Assembly (NCBI GenBank): GCA_964030475.1 | Contig: CAXIPT010000008.1 | Location: forward strand, 2,232,141 to 2,296,140 | DNA: 64,000 nt | Direction: 5' to 3' | From: Tethya wilhelma | Taxonomy: Eukaryota; Porifera; Demospongiae; Tethyida; Tethyidae | Part shown: positions 1 through 11,389 of the stretch, one piece after another | How positions within the stretch are numbered: position 1 is the first letter of the stretch | How the letters are laid out: every line of letters begins with the position of its first letter | Program-made: the position numbers and the translations under genes | The notes under the pieces: model-generated | The model's database searches: none | What the model was told of the DNA's origin: nothing | The model's input: only the letters and a program-made list of their open reading frames with translations

Positions 1-1
1 A

Positions 2-246
2 TATTCCTCCAAGTTTCAGTCATGGCCCCCAGCTTATGGTGCAGTTCTGGAGTTGTACTACTACATCACAGGAAGTGTACAGCAAAAGCCAAATAGAGTT
101 TTAAAGTGCCTTTTTGATGCAATTTTCCCATCATTTTCAATCTCTAGAGCTGATCGACTTGAGAGGAAAGTTAAACATATCAATTCTCTAGTTGAAAAAA
201 TGTCCAAAGAAGAATATTTACAAAACAGGTGGATCCCTCAAACAGG
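2..246 (+). CDS. Exon of an unknown coiled-coil gene, 5' end outside window
   Basis: An open frame runs from the window edge (codons starting at base 2) to a good donor, ACAG|gtaatatg, at 246/247. It encodes about 81 residues, rich in Lys, Arg and Glu toward the end and closing with RWIPQT. The evidence that it is a real exon is splicing: joining 246 to the acceptor ACTATAG| at 8649 keeps phase and gives ...RWIPQT-GKASSICDVTEEL.... The 8.4 kb intron is entirely filled by transposons (family A holding B and J). I do not recognise the family and assign no function. No usable ATG lies at its start, so the true start must be upstream of the window. Confidence 0.6.
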
Positions 247-437
247 TAATATGAGTATAGATTGTTATAGCTAATTGGAAACATAATATGAATAAACTAT
301 TATCGACTTGCATGCAACAAAGATGAATGCATGACTTTCTGGGCATAAAAATGATTCTGAATCAGAAGTCTATACATTATGGTCATAATGCATAGCAAAG
401 TGTATAGAGAATGTAATTTTACTTACTAGCATAATAA

Positions 438-1106
438 TTCCCAGTACGGTAGTACTGGGTACACAGGAATGGCACGGATGGCCCATTAGCGCAATACAAA
501 TATTCACGCGAATAACTCTGAAAAAACTGACCACTTAGCACTAAAAGGCTTCTTAAGCTACTATTTAGCTCTTTCTCTTTCTAATGAGCCCAAAAACATG
601 GCCTAAAACCAACGCTAAAGTAACAAACACAAACATGCTAAACTTTCAATTTTCTCCATCTTCATCATCATCATCATCTTCTTCTTCTTCTTCTTCTTCT
701 TCTTCTTCTTCTTCTTCTTCTTCTTCTTCTTCTTCTTCTTCTTCTTCTTCTTCTTCTTCTTCTTCTTCTTCTTGGCTCAACTTTTCTCAGAGACTATTTA
801 CTTTTAGAAGCTGATTCTTGAACGAATGAACTTGGTTTCTTCCGGGACAGTCGCTTTTGCCATCGGTTTTTAGCGCCTCTCATTGAGTAGCTAGATACAA
901 GGAAAAGCGCCTCCTCCATTTGGCCGCCATTAATTTCTACACTCATGCATAATTCATTAGCTTCTAGAAAATTCTAATTGACGACCCTTTCTACACACAA
1001 AAGTGTGCGTTATTTGGAAATAAATGCACTGAAGTTGCCTGGAACTATTTTGTGATACCTGGTTGCTCTTCTTAAGAGATGAATCAGGACTTTGATTATC
1101 ATAACA
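438..1106 (+). mobile_element. Family A MITE copy 1, left half
   Basis: Starts with the palindrome CCCAGTACGGTAGTACTGGG (440-459), followed by the family A body seen about sixteen times in this window. It stops at 1106-1108, where a family B element begins. The matching right half resumes at 8200. Other copies read CATAACATATAGAA across this point, so the two halves are one element split by an insertion. Internal ORFs are not genes; the Ser-rich one is the expanded CTT tract. Confidence 0.85.
660..773 (+). repeat. (TCA)n then (TTC)n microsatellite inside family A
   Basis: About 32 TTC units preceded by a short TCA run. The same site in other A copies carries only 2-5 CTT units. A minus-oriented copy has an independent (GAA)n expansion at 31055-31102. 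Confidence 0.95.
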
Positions 1107-1108
1107 TA

Positions 1109-1335
1109 TGTGACCGAATTTTGGAAAACCGACCACTTCGAGCAATCCGCGAATTTTGAGATAGCGATTGCATTGTAATCTACGTCATTGCAGCTAGCTA
1201 TTTTCCAAATTTGAAGCGGCTAGACGCTATAGTTTTGGAGATATGAGCTCAAATATAACGACCGTTCATTCCAATTTTACTCGCTAAAATTGTAATTGAA
1301 TACGTTGCTAAGTGCGAGTACACAAAATCCGTATA
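1109..1335 (+). mobile_element. Family B (TA-target) element, left half, inserted in A copy 1
   Basis: Terminal repeat TGTGACCGAATTTTGG begins after TA (1107-1108). The right terminus with matching TA is at 8191-8199, next to the resumed A sequence. The B body is broken at 1334-1335, where element J starts. Comparison with uninterrupted A and B copies supplies the empty site for both insertions. TA duplication and short TIRs suggest Tc1/mariner-type mobilisation; no transposase is encoded. Confidence 0.8.
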
Positions 1336-1524
1336 GAGTAAGCGATCAATGCTCAGACACCATCAATTATCGGACGCTATTCTGACTTGCCTGTGGGCGT
1401 TGCTGCTTCGAGACTATTACCATTAGACTGCTCGTGAAAATCTACTCCAGGTTGTGCAAACATCCAGCCCCACCCCCTTTCTGTAACGATTTCTGGCACG
1501 ATTAAAGGGTGTGTCCCAAATAAT
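1336..1524 (+). mobile_element. Element J, left end (long TIR)
   Basis: Begins GAGTAAGCGATCAATGCTC after TA. About 108 bp (1336-1443) are the inverted complement of 7263-7368. Removing J leaves CCGTATACTATCCG, exactly the sequence of intact B copies (for example near 16640). Its interior is lost at the contig join at 1525. Confidence 0.75.
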
Positions 1525-1525
1525 N

Positions 1526-1797
1526 GGGTGGGCTGTAACTAGAATAACTAGGCTATAAATGGCGCAGAAATAAGCGCCCAATAATAAATGCATGTATCTA
1601 TACCTATTCTAACTGTAGAAAATAGTCTAGCTAATACTTACTAATCATAATCATAAGCGCTTAGCGTCTAACCCCCACAGATTTCATTGCAAATTTATAA
1701 TACACAATGTGCACAACATTCATTCATTATTATGCACAGATAAACAGCTCCTGGCATAGCCTGCTCGAAGTGGTCGGTTTTCCAAAATTCGGTCACA
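1526..1797 (+). mobile_element. Family B right half at a contig edge
   Basis: Starts immediately after the N at 1525 in the middle of the B consensus (gggtgggctgtaactag...) and ends with the B terminus CCAAAATTCGGTCACA, then TA. Because the left and right flanks of J are accounted for elsewhere, this fragment belongs to a different B copy, joined here by the assembler or lying inside J. Confidence 0.75.
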
Positions 1798-1910
1798 TAT
1801 ATAATATATAGCATAAAAAACAAACTACTAAGTTCATAAAGCAAACACATGATTGTGCATAAATTTAGATATTCTTACATTGCCCTAGCAAATTGAATAG
1901 CTATAGAGTA

Positions 1911-2517
1911 GTCTCGCTAGCCAGACTCTCCGCAAAAAATGGGAGAGTCTGGTGAACAGCGCATACTAAACTCGTTCTCAATCTGGTAATGACCACAATC
2001 ATGTTTTGCGGGTTGTAGATAACGTAATATTAACCGCAATGCAACTGCAGCTCAGCGCTCATCACAGAAACTTCTCTATGGTTGGATTTTGCTAGAACAA
2101 GAGGAGGCTAAAGAGTACCTTTCTTAATGGCGAAGGTGCTTTCTATCCTTACCTACAAGCTAAGTATGGAAAGAGTCGATTTTACCATGCACTTACTATT
2201 TGATTTGACAACTAAGCCGTGGAACGAATACAGTTCTGTCACAGGTACTTACATCTCGCTTGTTAGTCAAACACAAGACTGGGCCATGTCTCGTCGTTGT
2301 CTAAGAATACTTACGCAGGCTAAACTCTCAGAAAAAACGAGAGAGAAACTTCTTTGATTGCCGTAGTTTGCAGATTCCAAGTGCTATCAGATTACGTAAT
2401 CTACAACCCGCACCCACTTATGGAACATGATTGTGGTCATTACCAGATTCTGGTAACGAGAACGAGTTTAGTATGTGCGACTCTCCCATTTTTTGCAAAG
2501 AGTCTGGCTAGCGAGAC
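1911..2517. mobile_element. TIR element H with ~120 bp inverted repeats
   Basis: The ends read GTCTCGCTAGCCAGACTC and its complement, flanked by TA on both sides. Inverted similarity extends about 120-135 bp inward on each arm and includes an ACCACAATCATGTT block and a GCGGGTTGTAGAT block. The 2127-2357 interior has a short ORF with no recognisable domain. A partial relative lies at 23110-23235. Probably a TA-target DNA transposon derivative. Confidence 0.75.
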
Positions 2518-2519
2518 TA

Positions 2520-4148
2520 ATCCCTGAGAGTCACACTGCATGATGACACAGTGAAGTGTATGTGAGTGTGAATGTGTGAACTAGTAAATAAGTAACAACA
2601 GGAAAAGGTCACCACAGCACAGCCCTCACAGTACATGTAAATCAATTGAGCTGGCAAGAGTGCTCATTACATTTCAATCATGTGACTGAGCAACGACATG
2701 CATGCAAATGACTGTGTTTCAAATGTAGACACAACATGCTATAAATTGGCAATCATATTATAAGCAAAGCTTTGTGTATCCATCTGTTTGTGTACATGTC
2801 ACTGTAGGAGCCCACCGGAAGCAATGCAACCTCAAGCTAAAGTACTATTTAGAGAGCTAGCTTAGATATTGCTAGTCTAGGATAGAATCACAGACGCTAC
2901 AAGACTTAGTATGGCTAACTGTTTTTGAGATCGCTGACAAGGCTTACCAGTACCATCCGTATCCAACAAAGAAGCATGATAGAGCAGCCAATCTTTCAGA
3001 AAAGAAGCATAGTATAAGGGAAGAGCTTTCACTCATAGAAGTCTGCTTCTCTATCGCTGTACATGAAACACAGCTAACCAGATAATGAGTTTCTTTGTCA
3101 GCTGATCAAAAACTATGATGCTAACTGCTCCTTTTTTGTCAGCTCAAGAATTTACCTCACTATACATGACGTCACAGATGACCTTTTTCCAACTTCTCCC
3201 ATCATGTATACATGGTTACCTTTGAAATTTCACTGCCTATGCAGATGCCTGTGCTTGCATGCATCTACCAGTAAACATGAAGCAAAGACTGCAGCGAGCC
3301 ACACTCCTTTTATTACAATATTACTCCAGTTGTTCTAAGAACTAGAACTAGCTAACTAATCGTGCAAAATTCCAATTTTCCATTCATATACATCAAATGA
3401 ATCCCACATAATGAAAATGAAGTAGTCATGTGCCGACATTGAGACCATTCCTTGTTCCAATACTTTTTACAGCACTGCCCATTCCTATACTTTTGAAATA
3501 TCATAGTAACTACATGTGATAGTTATCATTGAACATCATGATTTCAATTATTAATTAATGTGGGTTGGCCAAAAGAACTGGTTACAGTATACAATGAAGG
3601 CACCAAGGTGCATAACCCTTGGTGCGGGGTACATACTGAATCTTATAAGTATTTTGATGGTATTTGATATATTATAGCAGTTTATTGTGTAGTCTAGTAT
3701 TATATCATACGTACGGTAGTACGTATAGTAGGAATGGGCCAACTGTCCCATAGACACAATACAAAATGTTTATGCTTATAAACTTTCAAGGAAAGAAAGC
3801 TAAGCCTTCAAATGCATTCAATAGCTTCCCACAGACAGTTTACTTACTGTATTAACAAAGAAAACTGGCAGAAAGTTTCCAGAGCACTCTGGAGAGAGCG
3901 CTGGCGAGAAGCCACAACAGTGCAATTTTGTTCATCTTCCTTCCTTCCTAACTGACTTACTTGAACGCGATTTCCAGACAAACAAAAGACATTGAGACAA
4001 CTTTGACCATATAGTAAGACTTCAATTCATCTGCAGTACGTCCTTTTCTACTCGTTTGCTGGCGAAAAGGCAGCAAACAAAATCTAGGCAGCTTTGAAAC
4101 TCTTGATATAAAATACTGTACTTTTTATTTAGCCATTTTTATGTAGGT
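2520..4148. other. No gene seen; AT-rich, contains one diverged A-like palindrome
   Basis: No ORF with family similarity and no RNA gene seen. The stretch contains the hairpin CACCAAGGTGCATAACCCTTGGTGC-type motif near 3599-3625 (a relative occurs near 59247) and a palindrome at 3707-3726. Confidence 0.6.
3707..3726. repeat. Diverged relative of the family A terminal palindrome
   Basis: ATACGTACGGTAGTACGTAT has the same CGGTAG centre as the A palindrome. It is followed by AGGAATGGGCC..CCCAT...ACAATACAAA, which parallels the A left end, so it is probably an older family member. Confidence 0.6.
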
Positions 4149-4149
4149 A

Positions 4150-4327
4150 AAGGTCGTCAATAGACCAACCCACCCGTAAAATCACGTCTGCAGCTCGCCA
4201 AGGTGTGCCCCTCCCCATTGGTGCAAAAAAATTAATTTCGCGCGCGCGTCGCGAATTACACTACAATCGCCGATTACTACAAACAAAGTTTTACTACATC
4301 TGGTCGGTTTTCCAAAATTGGGTTACA
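4150..4327 (+). mobile_element. Family B right-end fragment
   Basis: Matches the last ~180 bp of B (CACCCGTAAAATCACGTCTG...), ending CCAAAATTGGGTTACA, then TA. No left end is nearby. Confidence 0.75.
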
Positions 4328-4416
4328 TATACTCTCTGTGTCATAATTATTCATGTTGCACATTGTAGTGAAACGAGTTTGTAGTAGAATATTTGCATAC
4401 TGATGAAGCGCCCCTT

Positions 4417-4591
4417 AAAAATTTCTTCCAAGTCCTGCAAAGAAAGAAGAAAGATAAAAGCTAACTCAAGAAGAAGACAGCAAGCAAGTAATTACCTATA
4501 AAGAAGCCTCGCTAAAAATTTCTTCCAAGAACTGCAAAAAAAGAAGAAAGCCAAGAGATAATTCAAGAAGAAGATAACAAGCAAGTAAGTT
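4417..4591 (+). repeat. Two-copy direct repeat, ~98 bp period
   Basis: AAAAATTTCTTCCAAG...AAGAAGAAAG...CAAGCAAGTAA occurs at about 4417-4493 and again at 4515-4591. Both units end in a donor-like AGCAAGTAA, so a duplicated small exon is possible but unproven. Confidence 0.55.
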
Positions 4592-5890
4592 GAGCAACTT
4601 GAGTGTAAGGTTAGCAGGTGGGTATTAAATAGAATGGTCATGCATAGAAATGACCAAAATGCATGAAAAGTTCAAAACAATTATATTTTTGGTTTCATAA
4701 ACCCATCATAGGAAATACTAGTAAACAAACATGTGTGACAATAGGCCAGTTGCATGTAAGCACAAAAATTTTGATTAAATTCGCGTGACGTCACGTTTGG
4801 GCACCTAGATGCCCAGCTAAAATGTATTGGTATGATAAGGAGAACAATGATTTTCCAGTTTGAACTTTGCGCCAAAGCAAATGTGTACCGTATTACCTAT
4901 TCAAACGGCCTTAGAGTAAAACTAGAGGCATAGATCAACACGTTGCAAGTCTAAGCGTTCAAATCCAACGTAGTGTTCTTGAGTTATGTCTGGCCATAGA
5001 TGCTGTGTGTGTGGAAGAAGTAGAACGTTATCCATGGGTCACGTGATCCATTTTTTTTTAATAAAAGTTTGAACTTTCATGGTCGACCGGTCCAGCTCAC
5101 TTCAAGCTCCAAGACACGGCAGCAGGGAAACCTGGTCAAGTTAATGTGACTCACATGGCAATAATATGACAAACTTAACTTGGTAAGAATATTATACTTG
5201 CTAGGGTACAGTTATTTTGCACAGAACTGACAGGCAGTGGGATCATGTTCTCGTGGTCCATTTCAGTGACATCACACTGTTGTTGGAGCCATGGTGCCAC
5301 TGACAAGACTCATACTGCTGGGTGCTTTTTATAGATGGGTTGAGTGGAGTTTAACACAGCTGGCAGGCTGGTGAGTGGGTCCAGTTTGTATTCCGACAGC
5401 CGGCTGTCACAGTGGTTACTGAAAACTTTGCCCTGCTTTGCATTTGGAGCTATATAGCTATTTTACAATGTGACTAGTCAAATAGAACAATAGGGTTATT
5501 AAATTATCGTCTCCCAACCTGTGGTCACAACTTTAGGCAGTGCTCGAACTTTGTTTTAAAGTCAGATAAAGACTTATTGTTTATAATTTTTGTTTAGGAT
5601 GTATACACTTTTTTGTATAGGTGTATTTATGTTTTTGGTCTGTTATATTTGATGCTTATTGATTATTATTCTCTACTTGGTTTATTTTGTTATGCGCAGC
5701 GTGCTCGGGGGCTGGGCTGCTGGTGCGCTTGCTTGCTGCAATTGTGCACGTGATAATAGCATGACTTTTGTTGTTGAGATTAACAGATTTTAATAAATTT
5801 TATACTGGAGACCAGTGAATCATGAAAGTAAGTTGTATTGTACACATGTAGTTAAAGTATTAAGGATTACAATCTTAGGAATACAGTAGG
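4592..5890. other. No gene recognised
   Basis: No conserved ORF, RNA gene or bounded repeat that I can support. The right part leads into the 3' side of the minus-strand Penelope-like element. Confidence 0.5.
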
Positions 5891-5892
5891 AT

Positions 5893-7259
5893 TTAAGTAG
5901 ATCGCTCATTTGAGTCGATTGCTATGATATTCATGCCATGAGGGCGGCAAGAGCCCAGTTTGTATATCCAATTGGTTTCTATTGATTTTAGTTTGTCTTC
6001 TAGCTTATGTGATGGTGATTCTCTTATTACGTGATCTAGGGGGATCACTGAGACATTGGCTGGTCCACAATCTGGGGGACAACCTGGATATTGAGTTTTG
6101 TGCTTGAAATGCCAGGTAAGTGGATGGTTGTGTAAGATATTGAACATGTGTTGTTCGAATCTCCACCTTAGTGTTTTAGTGGTTTGACCAACATATTGTT
6201 TGTTATATCTCGTGCACTGGATTAGATACACCACATCTTTGGTTAGGCATGAGATTGGGGCACCACTGTATTAATGTGGTGTTTTGTTTGGTCATGATTG
6301 CTTATGACAAATTGTTCCCGTTTTAGTGCAGAACAGCATTGGCAGTTGGTGCCTCCGCATTTCTTAGTGCGGACATTCTGTTTGAAGATACCCAAGATGT
6401 TATATTTCCTCCTTGGTTCGGGTCGGTGACTGTACGTTACACATTGCTCTTGGGTGTCCGTGACATTGTTCGCTGGTAATTTACTGTGGACCAAAATGTT
6501 TCTTAGAGATTTATTTTTCTTGTGAGCTATCGTAGGGGGTTTAGGAAAGATAGCTTTCATTTGAGGGTTTGAAGCTATGATGGGCCAGTGTTTTAATAGT
6601 GTTTTTCTTATTTCATGGCTTACATCTGTTAGTGTTAGGCTACAGATTAAGTCTGGTGGTTTCCTGGGCATTTTGGGTTTCTTCCAGGATTCAATAGTGG
6701 ATCTTAGGATTGAGGAAATTAGTGGGGCTTGGTATCCCCTATCCACTAGCTTGTCCCTCAGTTTGTCACACATTCTATTGAAGTTGGATTGTTCCGAGTT
6801 GGTACGTCTGTACCTTGTTATTTCTCCTTTTGGAATAGCTGTTTTGGTACTTTTAGGATGGTATGAACTTGAGTGTACATATAACTGTTTGTTAGTTTTC
6901 TTTATGTGTGTTCTGTAGTCCAATTTATGGGTTCTACTGAACTGTTCACCCTTGTATAGGATAAGATCTAGGAAGATTGATTCTGTTGTGCTCAATTCAT
7001 AGGTGAATTTGATTGTTTCATGAATTTCGTTGGCTTTGGCAAGGAACTGTTTAAGTTCTTCTTCAGTGCCAATCCAAATTAGGAAAATATCGTCAATGAA
7101 TCGTTTCCATATTAGGATTTTGTCCATTAGGGACATTACTTTTGATTCAATTGTACCCATAAATAGATTTGCATAGGCAGGGGCCATTTTAGTCCCCATG
7201 GCGGTGCCTTGTAGTTGTAGGTAAAAGTTGTTGTTGAATTCGAATACATTGTTTGCCAA
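5893..7259 (-). pseudogene. Penelope-like retroelement: RT plus GIY-YIG endonuclease, 5' truncated, frameshifted
   Basis: Minus-strand pol. 7259-6243 encodes a reverse-transcriptase core with LQGTAMGTKMAPAYANLFMG near its start and the catalytic box FIDDIFLIW (YxDD-type) about 30 residues later. A Cys-rich segment (CGGTNCQCC) follows. 6260-5893, one frame away, encodes the GIY-YIG nuclease: VVYLIQC...KQYVGQT...R..QH, then a conserved Asn (ETNWIYKLGS). RT followed by GIY-YIG is the hallmark of endonuclease-containing Penelope-like elements. The frameshift falls near 6235-6260 between VVPQSHA and CLTKDVVYLIQC. The upstream RT motifs are cut off by the contig join at 7261. Probably inactive. Confidence 0.9.
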
Positions 7260-7262
7260 TNG

Positions 7263-7368
7263 ATTTTCACGAGCAGTCTAATGGTAATAGTCTCGAAGCA
7301 GCAACGCTAACAGGTAAGTTAGAATAGCGTCCGATAATTGATGGTGTCCGAGCATTGATCGCTTACTC
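7263..7368 (+). mobile_element. Element J, right end
   Basis: Inverted complement of 1336-1443 with a few differences, ending CGCTTACTC followed by TA and then B sequence (CTATCCGTG). Confidence 0.75.
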
Positions 7369-7370
7369 TA

Positions 7371-8197
7371 CTATCCGTGTTAAAACTAATTTATGTTTGT
7401 GGTACAATTTTCATGTAGTATCAGAATATGCATGAAGTTAGTTGAAGCGCTAGTTAAAACTTACTTTAGGAGCCTTTTCAAAGACACAGAAGACCAGGGA
7501 ACCTTCCAGGAGGATTCACCAGCGAGGTAAGTAAGTCTATTAAGTAGAATAATATAGCGGGTGGGCTGTAACTAGACTATAAATGGCGCAGAAATAAACG
7601 CCAAATAATAAATGCATGTATCTATACCTATTCTAACAGTAGAAAATAGTCTAGCTAATACTTATTACCCATAATCATAAGCGCTTAGCTTCTAACCCCC
7701 AAAGATTTCATTGCAAATTTATAATACACAATATACACAACATTCATTCATTATCATGCACAGATAAACAGCTCCTGTCTTAGCCCAGCAATTCTGCAAC
7801 ACTGTAGGCTGCCTTCTGATCATCTGAGGGAGATTTCTTTCTGCTAGAAGTGTTTATTTCATGAACAATGTATTGTTTTTTGTTGCAAATTAAATATCCA
7901 TTATTATAATGAGATGCTGCATCATGTACTTTATCAGAATAATTAATCAATGAACATGGCAACACATCCCGTGTACTAACGGGAGAGAAGCTCGCCATGG
8001 CTGACATAGCTGCATTCAAACGCTCATATCTCAGCAATAGAAGCAGCCCCACCCGTAAAATCACGTTTGCAGCTCGCCAAGGTATGCCCCTCCCATTTGG
8101 TGCAAAAAAATTTTTTTCGCGCGTATTACGCTAAAACCGCCGATTACTACAAAAAAACTTTTGCTCGAAGTGGTCGGTTTTCCAAAATTCGGTCACA
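7371..8197 (+). mobile_element. Family B element, right half (interrupted by J)
   Basis: Continues the B consensus from CTATCCGTG through the CTTTTCAAAGACACAGAAGACC block to the right TIR ending CCAAAATTCGGTCACA. TA at 8198-8199 matches TA at 1107-1108. Confidence 0.8.
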
Positions 8198-8199
8198 TA

Positions 8200-8645
8200 T
8201 AGAATAGCAAGTAAATTTTATGATACAGCTCCTGTTTTCAAATGACTGAGATGTGTGTTTCAGTTCAGTATCAAGCAGGCTACACAACTTACCAGCTCAG
8301 CAGCCCACCGCTGGCTCAGTGAGTCTGGCTTGCCAGACTACTAACTACACACACCAACTCAGTAGAATTATGAAAAAATGAGAACAAACAAGTAAAAAAA
8401 AACATTGGAAATGTAATGAAACAAATCGTAAAAAGAATGCAAACAAGATGGAATGAGTGTGTAAGGAATTCTTCCTGTCGGCAAAATAAGAGACTCAATA
8501 AGGAGATTGTTAAATGCAGCCCATACAGGAAGAATTCTGCACACACTCTAACAGCCATTCCATCTTGTTTGCGTTCTTTTTACGATTTAGCCATTCCTGT
8601 GTCTCATTACATTTCCAATGATTTTTTTTACTTGTAATACTATAG
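8200..8645 (+). mobile_element. Family A MITE copy 1, right half with giant hairpin
   Basis: Resumes the A consensus and ends in the ~260 bp hairpin at about 8380-8640. The arms read ACAAGTAAAAAAAAACATTG... and ...CAATGATTTTTTTTACTTGT, with a nested inner stem around the GGAATTCTTCCTG / CAGGAAGAATTC pair. It ends next to the splice acceptor of the host gene (8649). Confidence 0.8.
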
Positions 8646-8649
8646 GAAA

Positions 8650-9205
8650 GGCTAGTAGCATTTGTGATGTCACCGAAGAATTAATAAGGAACAATCTCAA
8701 AAGTGAAGATCTTCAAAAAGTTCTAGTCAGTGTTCATGGTCTTCAGGATGCACCCCATCTACCCAGTTTTATGTTGGCTTGCACCATATTCTACAAGTGA
8801 AGAGGATACTAATTGGAATGATTTACAGATCAATTGATCCAAATCTTATTCAGTACCTACTGATGACAAGGAAGCTTATCAGAAAATTTGATGTCACTCT
8901 CTGATGATCTAGACAATACACATGATCCTCAATCACCTGTGGATAGTCTTGAAAGCAAGGCCACAGAGTATTAAGGGTCATTATGCAGTTCGTAATGTAA
9001 AAAAACGAGAAAAACGTGCAAGATCCAGATTTGTACATCTGCAAGAACTGCTTTGTTCCTTAATGAAAACAATAAAGTTTTAGAAGATAAAGTAGAGAGC
9101 CTCACAACTGTTGTTGAAGAGTACAAAACTTTGATCAAGGAAAAGAACAAGCAAATTTGTAATTTGAAAGCTCTAAACAAATGCCATGAGCAAACAATTG
9201 ACATA
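8650..9205 (+). pseudogene. Later exons of the unknown gene begun at 2-246, decayed
   Basis: From the acceptor ACTATAG| at 8649 the frame reads about 50 residues in phase with the 2-246 exon (GKASSICDVTEELIRNN...), then stops near 8798. Beyond that, recognisable coding sequence continues in changing frames: SEEDTNWNDLQIN near 8797-8835, SLSDDLDNTHD near 8893-8925, and a coiled-coil-like stretch (NKVLEDKVESLTTVVEEYK) from about 9070 to 9205. At least two frameshifts are needed, so I call it a pseudogene. An A element has inserted after the residues EQTIDIF. Function unknown; the charged heptad-like C-terminal part suggests a coiled coil. Confidence 0.55.
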
Positions 9206-9207
9206 TT

Positions 9208-9762
9208 CCCAGTACGGTAGTACTGGGTACACAGGAATGGCACAGATGGCCCATTAGCGCAATACAAATATTCACGCGAATAACTCTGAAAAAACTGACC
9301 ACTAAAAGGCTTCTTAAGCTACTATTTAGCTCTTTCTCTTTCTAATGAGACCAAAAACATGGCCTAAAACCATCGCTAAAGTAACAAACACAAACATGCC
9401 AAACCTCCAATTTTCTCCATCTTCTTCTATCTTGGCTCAACTTTTATCAGAGACTATTCACTTTCAGAAGCTGATTTTTGAACGAATGAACTTGGTTTCT
9501 TCCAGGACAGTCGCATTTGCCATCGGTTTTTAGCGCCTCTCATTGAGTAACTAGATACAAGGCAAAAAGCGCCTCCTCCATGTGGCTGCCATTAATTTCT
9601 ACACTCATGCATAATGCATTAGCTTCTAGAAAATTCGAATTGACGACCCTTTCCACATACCAAAGTGTGCGTTATTTGGAATTATATGCACTGAAGTTAC
9701 CTGGAACTATTTTGTGATACCTGGTTGCTCTTCTTAAGAGATGAATCAGGACTTTGATTATA
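9208..9762 (+). mobile_element. Family A MITE copy 2, left part only
   Basis: Palindrome at 9208-9227 and typical body up to about 9762 (GAATCAGGACTTTGATTAT), then unrelated sequence. The right half with the hairpin is absent here. Confidence 0.8.
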
Positions 9763-9929
9763 TGGTGATTTGCAGTCTTTTAAACCATAGTTAACATGGG
9801 ACTGATTTGGGGGGATTTCCCCAGGTTGTTGAGCATGCACAGTTACATGACCACAAGTGCACATGGTCCTGTCCTTTTTTCACGGCGTTTGTCAAGGCAA
9901 GGTATCCTGACCAAGCCATCGTTTTCGTG

Positions 9930-11037
9930 AAGTGATCCAGCAAGGTAGCTTGACCAACCATCATTTCCAATCATGCCCAAGACCGCCTAACAAAAACGGA
10001 AAGGCCAAACCACAACCACATCTACCACGAAGCGCCAAGCAAAAGGCAAATGCCAGGCAAAGGGCCCAACTCCTTCAGCCACTACTGACCCCTCACACCT
10101 GGTATTATCGGGCACCAAGGCTACGCGGGCAGCCAGACTCTACGAATTCTACCACCCAACAGAGGGCCACATACTAACCCACAGGACACTCAACCACCAA
10201 TACCTCCTAACTTTGCAGAGTACGTAGTCAACCTCATTAATCAACGCCTGGCCCAGCATCTTCAGCCACCACCACAACCACCTTCTCAGAGGCATCCGCC
10301 GACGGTCCCGGGGGCAACCCATCACCACTGCAACTACCAGCAACCACCTCAACACAAGCCACGACCCTGTTACCACCGGCTTCAACATCCAGCATAGCTG
10401 CCACTATTCCTCACTTTGCCGAACTCCCTCCACTCTCAGACAGGCTTAGGAAAAAGATTGTTCGTTCCAATGGATGAAATACTCAATGATCTCAAAACAT
10501 CCTTGCTTCCGGCCAAATCCCACATCCACCTTGTCATCCAGGATAGTTTTCATAGCCCCATTACCAAATTCCAGCCCCCCTCCACAGGCCAAGCGGACAG
10601 TCAACTCCCTTGAAACATGGCTGGAAGCGTGGAATGTTTACCTTGCAATTTTTATTCATGCACACCCTTCCCGTGCGCTGGAGCTCGTGACCTACCAACG
10701 CCACGTGTGTGACATGGCCAAATCTTTCGCCTCTCAATCATGGCTTGACTATATGACACAGCCTTTCGCATGCAGATGGCCCAGTACCCAGCCCGAAAGT
10801 GGGACATGGTGGACTTAGAGCTGTGGACTTCCAAACTCTTGTTGCCATATTCAGCCACTCCACGAGCAGTTAGCTCTAGTCATAACATTTTCCCAGGCAT
10901 AGCTCAAGCCACTCCAACCCCCTCACAGCCGGCGAGGCAACAGAGAATTCCGTGTGGCACGTGTGGCAGCCTCTATCATTTCCCTAGAAACTGTCCTCGT
11001 CACTCTTCCTCGAATCATCCTGGTCAGACCCTAATGT
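9930..11037 (+). pseudogene. Gag-like ORF1 remnant with CCHC zinc knuckle (possibly DIRS-type)
   Basis: A proline-, glutamine- and histidine-rich region is readable in several frames: NHHFQSCPRPPNKNGKAK at the start, IPHFAELPPLSDRLRKK near 10408-10458, and then ETWLEAWNVYLAIFIHAHP near 10608-10665. It ends with a zinc knuckle C-x2-C-x4-H-x4-C (CGTCGSLYHFPRNC, about 10953-10994) and a stop near 11037. The E-W-x-EAW-x-Y core plus CCHC box resembles ORF1/gag of DIRS-like retroelements in marine invertebrates. That assignment is from memory and tentative; gag-like is firm. At least two frame changes and internal stops make it non-functional. Its composition is more GC- and C-rich than its neighbours, which suggests a separate, more recent arrival. 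Confidence 0.6.
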
Positions 11038-11142
11038 GATACAACTACACAGAGTCCAAAAAAAATAATGCGTTACTCTTGAAATTTGGATTTTAATCTT
11101 CGCTGTATGACGTATATATTTCAAATTTAAGCGAGCGTGTAA

Positions 11143-11236
11143 TCGGTTAAGAAGCCTTTTAGTGCCAAGTGCTCAGTTTTTGCATTGTTATTCACCTGAA
11201 AATTTGTATTGCGCTACCCAGTACTACCATACTGGG
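11143..11236 (-). mobile_element. Family A left end, inverted fragment
   Basis: TTAAGAAGCCTTTTAGTGCC through the palindrome CCCAGTACTACCATACTGGG: the A left terminus on the minus strand, about 95 bp only. Confidence 0.75.
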
Positions 11237-11389
11237 AATATTCAGGCTATTGGTTGTGCTGGGCGGTATGGTGCACAGTCCAATGCCATACTTCTGGTTC
11301 GTAGAGGAGGACAACACATCAATGAAGACATGGCTGCATATGCAATCAATACCTCGGAATGCTGACATGCATGTTTGTTTAAAAATTAT

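Noticed and set aside
584..814. Poly-serine ORF as a protein
   Set aside because: The serines come from a TTC microsatellite inside family A; other copies lack the frame.
2127..2357. Small ORF inside element H as its transposase
   Set aside because: Only ~75 codons, with no DDE, HTH or zinc-finger signature.
6577..6918. Plus-strand ORF opposite the Penelope-like RT
   Set aside because: Antisense shadow of a clearly conserved minus-strand frame.
5893..7259. Group II intron or telomerase-type RT
   Set aside because: The RT is followed by a GIY-YIG nuclease and has the LQGTAMGTKMAP motif, which points to a Penelope-like element.
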